DNA from: Thermodesulfovibrio sp.
GTDB taxonomy: Bacteria; Nitrospirota; Thermodesulfovibrionia; Thermodesulfovibrionales; Thermodesulfovibrionaceae
Length of the DNA stretch: 44,522 nt
Assembly: GCA_025060625.1 (NCBI GenBank)
Contig: JANXBR010000003.1
Coordinates: 1 to 44,522 of the forward strand
Reading direction: 5' to 3'
The notes under the pieces are model-generated. The model ran no database searches. It saw nothing but the letters and a program-made list of their open reading frames with translations, and had not been told where the DNA came from. The number at the start of each line of letters is the position of its first letter. Position 1 is the stretch's first letter. This document shows positions 1 to 9,672 of the stretch, piece by piece. A program made the position numbers and the translations under genes.

Positions 1-278
1 GGGATAGCATCATAGCACATAATCTCAATAGCATCTTGATCTCCAAGAAAGTCACTTCCCTTTACAGTGTCATAGGTATGCCACTCTGGATTGTCCTCTT
101 CTTCATTGCCAAGAGCAGCACCAATACCTCCCTGTGCAGCTGTAGAGTGAGAACGTGTTGGATAAAGCTTACTTAATACAGCAACGCTTCCATGGGAAAT
201 ACACTCAATGGCAGCACGCAATCCTGCAAGCCCAGAACCAATAATAACTGTGTCAAAATAATGTTTGTTTATCTCCAT
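1..278 (-). CDS. Succinate dehydrogenase/fumarate reductase flavoprotein subunit, N-terminal part (runs off window)
   Basis: Reverse translation [58 protein letters not shown]...: FAD-binding GxGxxG and the HSTAAQGG flavinylation motif. Confidence 0.93.
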   Translation of the reverse strand, partial: MEINKHYFDTVIIGSGLAGLRAAIECISHGSVAVLSKLYPTRSHSTAAQGGIGAALGNEEEDNPEWHTYDTVKGSDFLGDQDAIEIMCYDAI

Positions 279-353
279 CACACTCTCCTTATTTGCAAAA
301 ATTATTTTATTTTGTATAATTTATAGCACAATGTCAAGCATGGGAGGACAAAA

Positions 354-1760
354 ATGGGATATGTACCAAGTCCAAGTTATAGTATAACATTACGATTAGA
401 GATTGAAAACCGAATAGGAATGTTTGCAAAGATAGCTTCAGCTATCAGTAGTGCAGGAGGAGATCTCGGTTCAATAGATATTATAAAGGTAGAGAAGAAA
501 AGAGTTATAAGGGATATAACAGTAAATGCCCGCGATGAAGAACATGAAAAGAAGATTATTAAGGCTTTAAAGCATGTAGAAGGTGTTAAGATCTTGAGGG
601 TTATGGATAGAACCTTTTTAGTTCATGAGGGAGGAAAAATAGGAATACACAATAAGGTAGAAGTAAAGGACAGAGAAGACCTCTCAAGAGTTTATACTCC
701 AGGCGTGGCAAGAGTATGTCTTGATATAAATAAAAATCCTAATCATGTATATAGATACACCATAAAGGGAAACACAGTAGCAGTAATAACAGATGGAACA
801 GCAGTTTTGGGTCTTGGCAATATAGGTCCAGATGCAGCAATGCCAGTTATGGAAGGAAAATGTATGTTGTTTAAAGAATTTGGTGGAGTTGATGCTTTCC
901 CGATTCCAATAAAGACTACTGATGTAGATGAGCTTGTAAGCATAATTAAGAAAATATCCACTCCCTTTGGAGGAATTAATCTTGAAGACATTGCTGCACC
1001 AAGATGTTTTGAGATAGAAAGAAGACTTCGCGAAGAACTTGATATTCCAGTAATTCACGATGATCAGCATGGAACAGCTATAGTTGTACTTGCTGCATTG
1101 ATAAATGTGGGAAGAATATTGAAAAGAGATATAAGAGAATTTAAGGTTGTTATTTCAGGTGCTGGTGCAGCTGGAACAGCTACAGCATATATGTTACTTG
1201 ATTATGGAATAAAGGATATTATTGTATGTGATAAAACAGGTATTCTATATGAAGGGAGAATTGAAGATATTAACTATCAATATAAAAAGGAACTCGCTCT
1301 GAGGACAAATCCACGAAAAATTAAGGGCAGCCTTACCGATGCCCTTGAAGGTGCTGATGTATTCATAGGTCTTTCAGCACCGAATATCTTAAAACCAGAG
1401 GATATTGAAAAAATGGCAAAAGACAGAGTAGTCTTTGCGCTTGCCAATCCTGATCCTGAAATTGCACCTGAACTTGCTATGCCTATTGTAAGAATTATGG
1501 CAACAGGTAGGTCTGATTATCCAAACCAGATAAACAATGTTCTCGCCTTTCCCGGATTATTTAAGGGATTACTTGAAGTTCGCGCAAAAGGTGTTGATAA
1601 GGAAATATTTTTTTCTGCTGCCAATGCCATTGCATATACGATTAGAGAGGAAGAATTGAACGAGGATTATATTATTCCAAGTATATTTAACAAGAAGGTT
1701 GCTCAAGCAGTATCTAATGCAGTTGCTGAAAAGGCTAAAAAACTAAAATTAGCAAGATGA
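354..1760 (+). CDS. NAD(P)-dependent malic enzyme with N-terminal ACT domain
   Basis: ITLRLEIENRIGMFAKIASAISSAGGDLGSIDI (ACT) followed by YTPGVARVC, FGGINLEDIAAPRCFEIE, VIHDDQHGTAIV, GAGAAGTATA malic enzyme motifs; RBS gggagg. Confidence 0.93.
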   Translation: MGYVPSPSYSITLRLEIENRIGMFAKIASAISSAGGDLGSIDIIKVEKKRVIRDITVNARDEEHEKKIIKALKHVEGVKILRVMDRTFLVHEGGKIGIHNKVEVKDREDLSRVYTPGVARVCLDINKNPNHVYRYTIKGNTVAVITDGTAVLGLGNIGPDAAMPVMEGKCMLFKEFGGVDAFPIPIKTTDVDELVSIIKKISTPFGGINLEDIAAPRCFEIERRLREELDIPVIHDDQHGTAIVVLAALINVGRILKRDIREFKVVISGAGAAGTATAYMLLDYGIKDIIVCDKTGILYEGRIEDINYQYKKELALRTNPRKIKGSLTDALEGADVFIGLSAPNILKPEDIEKMAKDRVVFALANPDPEIAPELAMPIVRIMATGRSDYPNQINNVLAFPGLFKGLLEVRAKGVDKEIFFSAANAIAYTIREEELNEDYIIPSIFNKKVAQAVSNAVAEKAKKLKLAR

Positions 1761-1831
1761 ACTATCATGGTATTGACTTTTTTTTACTTTTTTAATATTA
1801 TCATTAAAATCCTAAATAAGGAGGGGGTAAA

Positions 1832-2842
1832 ATGAAAAGAAATGCTTTAATTCTACTGACTTCATTTCTTTGTATCACCTTGATCCTCTGTTTTACAGTA
1901 ACCTCAGAGGCATCAAAGAAGTTCTATGTTAAGTGGGGTGCTACTTCTGTTCGTTCTGGACTTTATGCAAACACTGTTGCAATGGCAAAGGTAGTAAACA
2001 AAGCCTATCCAGGTGAAATTGAAGTCACTGTTGTTGAAACTGGTGGATTCCTTGAAAATCTCTCAAGACTTCAGAGAAAGGCAATACACATGGGACCTGC
2101 TGACGCAGCAGCTGGCTATGCCAACTATATGGGAATAATTGATTATCAAGGTAAAGCCAATCCAAACTTAAGAACTCTCTGGGGTGGATATATTACTCCA
2201 ATACACATTGTGGTCACTGAAAAAAGTGGTATTAAAGAGGTAAAACAGCTTTCAGGTGTTGATTTTGCTATGAATCCAGGAACAACATCTGGTAGAGTTA
2301 TTGAACTGTTTTTCAAAGCTTTAAACATAACTCCTAACTACAAAATGATGGGAATTGGAGCAAGTGTTGATGCAATGAAGTCTGGTGTTGTAAAAGGTTG
2401 GTATAAAGCGGGATATAAAGATTCAGCCATACTTGACCTTGAAGCAAACATGGACATAAGAATACTGCCTGTGTCAAAGCAACTTGTTGACCAATTTAAT
2501 AAAGTTTATCCAGGCCAAGGACTAATGATGGATATTCCCGCAGGTCTTTTTAAGAGTGTCAAAACTGCTCAGCCAAGTTTAGCTTATGTAGTAACAGATT
2601 TTGTTGACAAGGATGTTCCCGAAGATGTTGTATTTAAGATTGTAAAGGCAGTATATGAAAACAGAAAGGAGATTGTAGGTGCCCTTGCAACTCTTAAAGA
2701 AGGAAACTTTGAAGACATGTTTGGCATGGCTGTAAAGTATATAAATGTTCCTCTCCATCCAGGTGCAGTTAAATTCTATAGAGATGTGCTCAAGTTGAAA
2801 GTTCCTGACAAACTTATTCCTCCAGAGATGAAGAAAAAATAG
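1832..2842 (+). CDS. TAXI-family TRAP transporter solute-binding protein
   Basis: Signal peptide; YVKWGATSVRSGLYANTVAMAKVVNK; followed by TRAP permease; RBS aaggaggggg. Confidence 0.88.
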   Translation: MKRNALILLTSFLCITLILCFTVTSEASKKFYVKWGATSVRSGLYANTVAMAKVVNKAYPGEIEVTVVETGGFLENLSRLQRKAIHMGPADAAAGYANYMGIIDYQGKANPNLRTLWGGYITPIHIVVTEKSGIKEVKQLSGVDFAMNPGTTSGRVIELFFKALNITPNYKMMGIGASVDAMKSGVVKGWYKAGYKDSAILDLEANMDIRILPVSKQLVDQFNKVYPGQGLMMDIPAGLFKSVKTAQPSLAYVVTDFVDKDVPEDVVFKIVKAVYENRKEIVGALATLKEGNFEDMFGMAVKYINVPLHPGAVKFYRDVLKLKVPDKLIPPEMKKK

Positions 2843-2854
2843 GGAGGTTTTAAA

Positions 2855-3223
2855 ATGAAGACAATAACAAAGATAGCTGTATCAACTCTTTTAGTCATTG
2901 TCTTTCCTGTTTTTTTATTTGCGCAACCGCAAGTTACAATTACACCACCTAAGGGTGAACCTGCAGCGGTAATAAGTATTGACGGCAAAGGTTTTAAACC
3001 AGATGAAGAGATTGACATTATAATTACTCTTGATGAAGGAGAAAAGGTAGGGCTTGGTACAGAAAAAGTAGATGTGATTAAGGCAGATGCTAATGGAGTA
3101 TTTTCAGTAAAATCTGGAATACCTATTAATGCAAAGCCCGGAAAGCATAAAATTGAGATTATTGGAAATAAAGGAAGTATTATAGAGACTTTTGTAGAAG
3201 TAACACCAAAGGAAAAGAAATAA
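2855..3223 (+). CDS. Small exported Ig/IPT-like beta-sandwich protein, function unknown
   Basis: Signal peptide plus VTITPPKGEPAAVISIDGKGFKPDEEIDI...; between TRAP SBP and permease genes with short gaps. Confidence 0.6.
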   Translation: MKTITKIAVSTLLVIVFPVFLFAQPQVTITPPKGEPAAVISIDGKGFKPDEEIDIIITLDEGEKVGLGTEKVDVIKADANGVFSVKSGIPINAKPGKHKIEIIGNKGSIIETFVEVTPKEKK

Positions 3224-3248
3224 AACTTAAGGAGGAAAGGGTTAAAAG

Positions 3249-5213
3249 GTGCGTGAACTTAAGGGTTTCTGGAAGCTAATACTAAATTTACTTGTTGGAG
3301 CATGGGGAGTTTTCATTCTTTATACAGCTTTACTTGCCGCTCTGCATCCTCTTTTGCAGGGCGGTATATCTCTTTCCATAGGGCTTGCTATAGTATTTTT
3401 AGTTTATCCCTTCTCAAAAAGAATGCTAAAGTGGAATATCCCAAAGGTGTTTCAAATTCTTCTAACAGGAACTAAAAATGCACCTTCTTTGGTTGACATC
3501 ATATTTATTGTTCTTAGTCTTATACCTTGCATCTATATAATGCTTCACTGGGAGGAAGTGGTAAGAAATCCTGGTGTTTTTGAGAGCTATCATCTTACTC
3601 TTGCTGTTTTGCTGATTATAGCACTTCTTGAGGGAACAAGAAGGGCATTGGGATTAACAGTTCCTATACTTGTCTTATTTTTTATTGTCTACACAGTGGC
3701 AGGTCCTCATATACCAGGCAGATTTGGACATCCTGGATTCAACTTTATAGATATCCTTTATCAGTTGTATTTGATGACAGAGGGAATTTGGGGACTTCTT
3801 ACTGATATGGCAAGTAGAATAATAGCTCCTTTTATAATTTTTGGCCCCATCCTATTTGCTACTGGTGTTGGTTCAACTGTTATGGAACTTTCCACCTATT
3901 TTGGTGGTAAGATTAGAGGTGGACCTGGACATGTAGCAGTAATATCAAGCTCTCTCTTTGGAATGCTTAGTGGCTCATCTGTAGCAAATGCAGCAACCAC
4001 TGGTTCTTTTACAATTCCTCTAATGAAAAAATTTGGCTTTTCCCGTGCCTTTGCATCAGCGGTTGAGGCAGCAGCATCCTCTGGTGGACAGATAATGCCT
4101 CCTATTATGGGTGCAGGATGCTTCATAATGGCAGAGTTTCTAAATATTCCCTATGCCAGCATAATGATAGCTGGATTAATTCCAGCTTTGATCTATTTTG
4201 CAGGTATTGCAGCAGGTGTATGGATTGAAGCTGGTAGAACAGGTATGGGTAAACTTCCTAAGGATCTAATGCCAGAGTTGAAAAGCATTCTAAGACCCAG
4301 TAGAATTTTAAACTTTGTTCTTCCAATAGGTACTCTTGGTGTTTTACTTTTCATGTTTTTCCCTGCCCAAATATGCGCAGCATGGGCAATAGTTGTATCA
4401 GTAATTTACTTTACATTTTTTGGAGGACCTCTTCAGGGAAAGGAAATTTTAAAAAGGATAAAGTCCATATGGGGAGGACTTTTTGAGGGAGTTGTAAAAG
4501 CTTTGGCATGGCTAATGATAATGATGGCATGTGTTCAGATTGCTGTAAGCTTGATATCTTTAACAGGTTTTGGAGTAAAAGTTTCAGAGGTAATAATTGA
4601 AATATCTGGATATAATGTTTATCTTGCTCTTATAGCAACAATGCTTACTGCAATAATTCTTGGAATGGGAATGACAACAACTGCTGCCTATGTTATAGCT
4701 GCTGCTGTTTTGGTTCCTGCACTTCAACAGATGGGAGTAAATCCTCTTGCTGCACATTTATTTATTTTTTATTTTGCCATTAAGTCTGGTTTAACTCCAC
4801 CTGTATGTATAACGGTCTTTACAACAACTGCAATTGCTGGAGGTAGTTGGTTAAGAGCTGCTTGGTATTCTATGAAGTTAGGAATTGGTGGATACATAAT
4901 GCCATTCTTCTTCATATTTGTTCCAGCCTATTTAATGAAAGGTTCTCCATGGGAAATATTATTTATATTTATCGGTGCCTTTGTTGCCATGTTTGCCATT
5001 GAAGCGGGTGTCTTAGGTTACTGGAAAAAGCCTTCTACTCCACTTGAAAGAGCCCTTTACATATCTGGCGGATTAATAATGATGGCACCTGGATATTGGA
5101 CATTTGTAGGATTAGCACTCTTTTTAATTGGACTTTTGCTTGAAAAATTTGATGTACAGATACCTATAATAGCAAAAAGACCTGAACAGATTATTAGAAA
5201 ACAGAAGGATTAA
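3249..5213 (+). CDS. TRAP transporter fused permease (DctQM-like, 4TM/12TM)
   Basis: 654 aa, highly hydrophobic; FGMLSGSSVANAATTGSFTIPLMKKFGFSRAFASAVEAAASSGGQIMPPIMGAG is typical of fused TRAP permeases. Confidence 0.93.
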   Translation: MRELKGFWKLILNLLVGAWGVFILYTALLAALHPLLQGGISLSIGLAIVFLVYPFSKRMLKWNIPKVFQILLTGTKNAPSLVDIIFIVLSLIPCIYIMLHWEEVVRNPGVFESYHLTLAVLLIIALLEGTRRALGLTVPILVLFFIVYTVAGPHIPGRFGHPGFNFIDILYQLYLMTEGIWGLLTDMASRIIAPFIIFGPILFATGVGSTVMELSTYFGGKIRGGPGHVAVISSSLFGMLSGSSVANAATTGSFTIPLMKKFGFSRAFASAVEAAASSGGQIMPPIMGAGCFIMAEFLNIPYASIMIAGLIPALIYFAGIAAGVWIEAGRTGMGKLPKDLMPELKSILRPSRILNFVLPIGTLGVLLFMFFPAQICAAWAIVVSVIYFTFFGGPLQGKEILKRIKSIWGGLFEGVVKALAWLMIMMACVQIAVSLISLTGFGVKVSEVIIEISGYNVYLALIATMLTAIILGMGMTTTAAYVIAAAVLVPALQQMGVNPLAAHLFIFYFAIKSGLTPPVCITVFTTTAIAGGSWLRAAWYSMKLGIGGYIMPFFFIFVPAYLMKGSPWEILFIFIGAFVAMFAIEAGVLGYWKKPSTPLERALYISGGLIMMAPGYWTFVGLALFLIGLLLEKFDVQIPIIAKRPEQIIRKQKD

Positions 5214-5219
5214 TTATAA

Positions 5220-5244
5220 GCCTCAGGCAATCCCTGAGGCTTTT
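5220..5244 (+). terminator. Rho-independent terminator after the TRAP operon (possibly bidirectional)
   Basis: GCCTCAGG-CAATC-CCTGAGGC perfect 8-bp stem followed by TTTT; overlaps the 3' end of the convergent gene. Confidence 0.88.
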
Positions 5245-5825
5245 AATTTTAATATCTCTTCAAAGCCAATCCAGTGATGACCTTCTATCAGAAAAGTTTT
5301 AGCAAAGGGATAGCATTTTTTTAGTTCTTCCAATGCCTTTATCGGGAGGATTTTATCATATAATCCTTGAAGAAGAATAAGATTTTTTGTTTCCGAGTGT
5401 AAATCTGAAACTTCAGAGGAAAGGAGAAACTCAAGTCCATGAATCAGTTTTTTATAGTCAATTCTTTCAACAATTAAAGGATTACAACCAGCATTAATTA
5501 AAAACTCCTTTATAACTTTTTCAGGCTCTGTTTTCATTTTCTCTATCATTATCCTAATAATTCTTGGGCTTACATAGTGAGTGAATCTTATAAATCCTGC
5601 AATAACAATCAATTCTTTAAATCTCTGAGAAAAAAAGGATAGATTTTTTAAAATAATATGTCCTCCTGTGGACCAGCCTATTACAGTATTACCTGATTTA
5701 TTCTCTAAAAAATTCAATATTTCTATCTCATTTAACTCAATAAAAGGAGTTATAAAATACCAATCCTTTGGAATATCTCCTAAGGCTTCTTTAAAACCTG
5801 CCCATCCAGATATGAAAAGATTCAC
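5223..5825 (-). CDS. Alpha/beta hydrolase (BioH-like fold)
   Basis: Nucleophile elbow GWSTGGH, C-terminal D..., GHHWIGF histidine; overlaps the adjacent USP gene. Confidence 0.7.
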   Translation of the reverse strand: MNLFISGWAGFKEALGDIPKDWYFITPFIELNEIEILNFLENKSGNTVIGWSTGGHIILKNLSFFSQRFKELIVIAGFIRFTHYVSPRIIRIMIEKMKTEPEKVIKEFLINAGCNPLIVERIDYKKLIHGLEFLLSSEVSDLHSETKNLILLQGLYDKILPIKALEELKKCYPFAKTFLIEGHHWIGFEEILKLKASGIA

Positions 5826-6760
5826 TACTGATTAATTATAGCTACAGTTTGATCAAAACAGTTATTCAAAACTGTTGAGCTTACCCCGCCTAAAACCATA
5901 TCCTTTATTGCAGATCGTCCCTTACGTCCCATTACTATAAGGTCATAGCTACCTTCTTTAATTACTTTAATGATTTCATCCTTAGGAAAGCCAATGATGC
6001 TTTTAGTAACAATTAATTCTGGAGAGACTCCTTCATTGATAAATTTCCTTTTAGATTCACTGAGAATCTCCTCTGCTTCTATCTCTGGATCAATTCCCTG
6101 TCTGACTCTTTCAAGATAGAATGATACATTTATTATTCTTAAAATATCAATTCTTTTAATATTCTTAACTACTTTGGTGAGAGATACGACATGTTCAACA
6201 GCCTTCTTAGAATACTCAGAACCATCAACAGGAATGAGTATATTACCTATAGGGTTTTCTTCTGAAATTTTTTGTCCAATTATATATATATTTTGATTTA
6301 AAAGTCCGTATAGTATCTTTTCAGAGACACTACCAAGAATGATTTTTTTGAATTTAGACATTACCCTTCGGGCAAGCATTACTGTTTTAATATCTTGGTT
6401 TGTTGAAATTTCAATTATTTTATTGCCAGGGTCTCCTATCTCAACTTGTTTTTTTATGCTTCCTAAGAAACCTATACTTTTAATATGTCTTTCATAGTCA
6501 TCTAAAAATGGCATGATATTTTCTTTAATGTATTCTTCTATGATTTTCTCAGCAAAAATTTTATCCTGAATCATTACCAATCTAAAGTCCACATTCTTAA
6601 TCTTTTCACTTATAGATTCAAGGGGAACTACATTAAGAAGTGTAAGTTCTATGTTTTTGTCTTCAAAAAAAATTAATAGAGAGCTTAAAAATTTAATTGC
6701 CTTTTTTGAGTTTTCGCTTTTGTCAACAGGAAGTAATATCCTACTAAAAGGATTTTCCAT
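5825..6760 (-). CDS. Tandem universal stress protein (two UspA domains)
   Basis: RILLPVDKSENSKKAIKFLSSL and NILIPVDGSEYSKKAVEHV; GRKGRSAIKDMVLGGVSSTVLNN. Confidence 0.9.
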   Translation of the reverse strand: MENPFSRILLPVDKSENSKKAIKFLSSLLIFFEDKNIELTLLNVVPLESISEKIKNVDFRLVMIQDKIFAEKIIEEYIKENIMPFLDDYERHIKSIGFLGSIKKQVEIGDPGNKIIEISTNQDIKTVMLARRVMSKFKKIILGSVSEKILYGLLNQNIYIIGQKISEENPIGNILIPVDGSEYSKKAVEHVVSLTKVVKNIKRIDILRIINVSFYLERVRQGIDPEIEAEEILSESKRKFINEGVSPELIVTKSIIGFPKDEIIKVIKEGSYDLIVMGRKGRSAIKDMVLGGVSSTVLNNCFDQTVAIINQ

Positions 6761-6764
6761 AACC

Positions 6765-7448
6765 CTACCTCAAATCTATTTTTTTATTATCCTTAACTAC
6801 AAATGAAGCCATCGGTAAAATGTAATTTTTATCTAAATAATGTACCTGTATACCTGAAACTAATGCATATACGATTTTATCAGATTTCACTAAATTCTCC
6901 ATAGTCCTTTCAATTTCATTACAACTCACATGAAGAGCTATTTTAGTTAGTTCCATGAGGTCTGGAGTTCTATTAGATATTTCTTTTCTAAGCTTTTGTT
7001 TGATAAAGATTAATTCTGGATTTTCTTCTTTTTCTCTTTTATCAAAGTTTAGTATTTCATTTAGAAACAAAATAAGAGCTCCGCAGGCAGTTGATTTTTC
7101 TATACCTTTTCTTTTACAAATTCCTATACTGCCTTTTTCATCTAAACCTATATGAGTAAACACATAAAAAACAACTCTCTTTTCTTCCCCATCAGGAGCA
7201 TGACTGATAAAGACTTTTGCACCTATTTCTCCAGATGAATAAATACCAGCAAAGCTTGAAAAATTAAAGAAGTCTCCCCAAAGATTTTTTATCTTTAATA
7301 AAACGCTTTGGCATATTTCATCCCTACAGAGACATACCCCTGCAATTGTATTGTTATGTTCAAATCCGTATTTTTTTAATTTTTCTGCGGAAAGATTTAT
7401 AAAATCTTCCTCTTCAAGATATTTATCAAAAAACTTATCCATAAACAT
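6765..7448 (-). CDS. LCIB-family (limiting-CO2-inducible B-like) beta-type carbonic anhydrase candidate
   Basis: GVCLCRDEICQ...WGDFFNFSSFAGIYSSGEIGAKVFISHAPDGEEKRVVFYVFTHIGLDEKGSIGICKRKGIEKSTACGAL resembles the LCIB/C core; putative Zn ligands C41, H99, C122 and D43 (numbering from the listed Met). Confidence 0.78.
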   Translation of the reverse strand: MFMDKFFDKYLEEEDFINLSAEKLKKYGFEHNNTIAGVCLCRDEICQSVLLKIKNLWGDFFNFSSFAGIYSSGEIGAKVFISHAPDGEEKRVVFYVFTHIGLDEKGSIGICKRKGIEKSTACGALILFLNEILNFDKREKEENPELIFIKQKLRKEISNRTPDLMELTKIALHVSCNEIERTMENLVKSDKIVYALVSGIQVHYLDKNYILPMASFVVKDNKKIDLR

Positions 7449-7482
7449 AGTCAGGTTATTATATCATAAAATTTTATTTTTT

Positions 7483-9285
7483 CTACATGTAATCTTTTGC
7501 ATAATAAATTATCAAATAAAGAAATAGGAAAAATATTGACCATAAAACAAGTGCACCAATAGGCATAGGCATTAGGGAGTCTCCTGGATAGATTGCTTTT
7601 TCTGCTTTGAGTCGCGCTTTTATTCTTGATCTTTTTTCAGGAATTGAGAATATAAGAAGAATAGAATCTCTGATAATTTTAATTGCTAAAACAGGGTTTT
7701 TTGTTAACCAATCTAAAAAATTTGGTATTTTATAGAAAAATATTTTGTTTATCTTTTGCATAATTGCTGAACCAGGTTTGTTTATAAACCAAATGAAAAT
7801 TTGCGCTCCTTTTCTATAAAACCAGTCTAAATCAAGATTGGTAGCTCGCATTTCTGCAGGGAAAATGCCTGATTTCATAAGAAATATATAGGCAAGTGCT
7901 CCAAATAGCAGTAATTGAGTGGTTGTTACAACATGGGAAGCAGTATAAGGTTCGAAATTAACTGGATATGGCAATAAGCTATAGAGAGAACTTGGCATAA
8001 CTCCTATAAAGACGCATAGAAATGCTGTCAATCCCATGGCAAGAAGCATATGAGGAGGAGACTCTTTTGTTCTTATTCCCGAGTCATGAGCAAAGAAAGC
8101 ATAGTAGGGAACTTTGATTCCTGCGTGCTCAAGCACACCAACAGAGGCAAAGGTAAGCATAAACCAGATTGGTATTAATCCTCCTATTGCAGAAGCTTCA
8201 ACCACCATGGATTTACTTATAAATCCGCTAAATAATGGAAAAGCAGAGATTGACGCAGCACCTATGATGCAAAATAGAGCTGTTATAGGCATGCTTTTAT
8301 AAAGTCCTCCCAAGTCAGTGCATTTAATTTTACCTGTTCTATAAATTACTGCTCCCATTGACATTACAAGTAAAGCTTTATAGAGAATATGACAAAAAAC
8401 ATGTGAAAATGTTCCGTTAAGGGAAAGTTGAGTGCCAATACCTATCCCTGTAACCATATATCCAAGCTGATTTATGAGGCTATAAGAAAGGACTTTTCTT
8501 AGGTCATTTTCAATAACGGCAAAAAATATGGGGAATACCGTCATGGTAGCACCAATCCATATGAGAAGTTCTGTCCCTGGAAAACCTCTTGCAAGAACAT
8601 ATACAGCTGTCTTGGTAGTGAAAGTCCACATAAAAACTCCACCTGTAGGGGTTGTTTTTGGATAGGCATCAGGTAGCCAAGCATGTAGCCCCGGAAAAGC
8701 ACAGTTTAGTCCAAACCCTATGAATATTAACCAAGAACTTAATCCCTTAAGTCCAATATAGCCAAAGCTTAGAGAGCCTGTTTCATAGTAATGCATTACA
8801 ACTCCCGCTAAAAGACACATACCTCCAAATATGTGAACTAATAGATATCTTAACCCTGCACCGTAAGATTCCTTTGTCTTTGATGCCCATATGAGATAAA
8901 AAGCGCTAAATGCCATTGTTTCCCAAAATATAAAAAGAGTAAACAAATCACCTGCAAAAACTACTCCTAAAGCTGCACCTGCATATAAAAGAGCAGCTAT
9001 GTGTTGAGCAGTTTCTTTCACATGAAGTGAGTACAGTAGTGCAATAAAAGTGATTATGTGATATATATATCCAAAGAGTATGCTAATTTTATCAACCTTA
9101 ACAAGAATAAGTTCATACTCTAAAAATTTGAAACTCCAGTGAATACCCTCGGAAATATTTATGAAATTAGTAAAACCTAAAACTGGCAAAAGCAATAGAT
9201 AAACGCTTTTAAATTTACCTCTTAAAAGAGGAAGAAGTAGTGCTCCAATTATAAATACAAATGCAGGAGGTACTGCATTAATCAT
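7483..9285 (-). CDS. NuoL/MrpA-like proton-translocating antiporter subunit
   Basis: 600 aa; proton_antipo_M motifs: HAWLPDAYPKTTPTGGVFMWTFTTKTAVYVL, LSYSLINQLGYMVTGIG. Confidence 0.88.
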   Translation of the reverse strand: MINAVPPAFVFIIGALLLPLLRGKFKSVYLLLLPVLGFTNFINISEGIHWSFKFLEYELILVKVDKISILFGYIYHIITFIALLYSLHVKETAQHIAALLYAGAALGVVFAGDLFTLFIFWETMAFSAFYLIWASKTKESYGAGLRYLLVHIFGGMCLLAGVVMHYYETGSLSFGYIGLKGLSSWLIFIGFGLNCAFPGLHAWLPDAYPKTTPTGGVFMWTFTTKTAVYVLARGFPGTELLIWIGATMTVFPIFFAVIENDLRKVLSYSLINQLGYMVTGIGIGTQLSLNGTFSHVFCHILYKALLVMSMGAVIYRTGKIKCTDLGGLYKSMPITALFCIIGAASISAFPLFSGFISKSMVVEASAIGGLIPIWFMLTFASVGVLEHAGIKVPYYAFFAHDSGIRTKESPPHMLLAMGLTAFLCVFIGVMPSSLYSLLPYPVNFEPYTASHVVTTTQLLLFGALAYIFLMKSGIFPAEMRATNLDLDWFYRKGAQIFIWFINKPGSAIMQKINKIFFYKIPNFLDWLTKNPVLAIKIIRDSILLIFSIPEKRSRIKARLKAEKAIYPGDSLMPMPIGALVLWSIFFLFLYLIIYYAKDYM

Positions 9286-9523
9286 TGTAGTAATCCTCCT
9301 TTCGTTTAACTATCGGTCTTAAGATATGTTTTGCAATAATTATGAGAAATACAAAGGCAACAAAACCAAAAACCGCATAGAAAAAGGGATAATTCTCCCA
9401 GGGGAAATAGGTGTGTTTATGGATAAACAACTCGGCAATGAGAAAAATTATTACGAGTATGTAAAAGACGGTGAAAAATTTTCTTACATTTTTGGGATTA
9501 TCAAACCAATATTTTTTACTCAT
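9278..9523 (-). CDS. Small membrane protein of antiporter operon
   Basis: MSKKYWFDNPKNVRKFFTVFYILVIIFLIAELFIHKHTYFPWENYPFFYAVFGFVAFVFLIIIAKHIL; start moved from the ORF-track Met (9550) to the Met preceded by AGGAGATCAAGAT. Confidence 0.75.
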   Translation of the reverse strand: MSKKYWFDNPKNVRKFFTVFYILVIIFLIAELFIHKHTYFPWENYPFFYAVFGFVAFVFLIIIAKHILRPIVKRKEDYYND

Positions 9524-9534
9524 ATCTTGATCTC

Positions 9535-9666
9535 CTAAAGGGTCTTCCAAAGAATATAGGCTAAGTATAAGGAAAAAACACTAAAAAATATATAAAACAG
9601 TTTTCTATAAGCAGAGACTGCTTTATTGGTTAATCCCCCAGTTTCTTCGTAAACTTTCTTTGCCAT
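9535..9666 (-). CDS. 43-aa single-TM small protein of antiporter operon
   Basis: MAKKVYEETGGLTNKAVSAYRKLFYIFFSVFSLYLAYILWKTL; RBS GGAGG just upstream; fills the gap between two operon genes; absent from the ORF track. Confidence 0.65.
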   Translation of the reverse strand: MAKKVYEETGGLTNKAVSAYRKLFYIFFSVFSLYLAYILWKTL

Positions 9667-9672
9667 TTTTCA

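Noticed and set aside
684-1070. Antisense ORFs from the six-frame track (e.g. 684-1070, 743-991, 3896-4126, 33178-33660)
   Set aside because: Complement strongly supported genes, have implausible composition and no RBS or domain signal.
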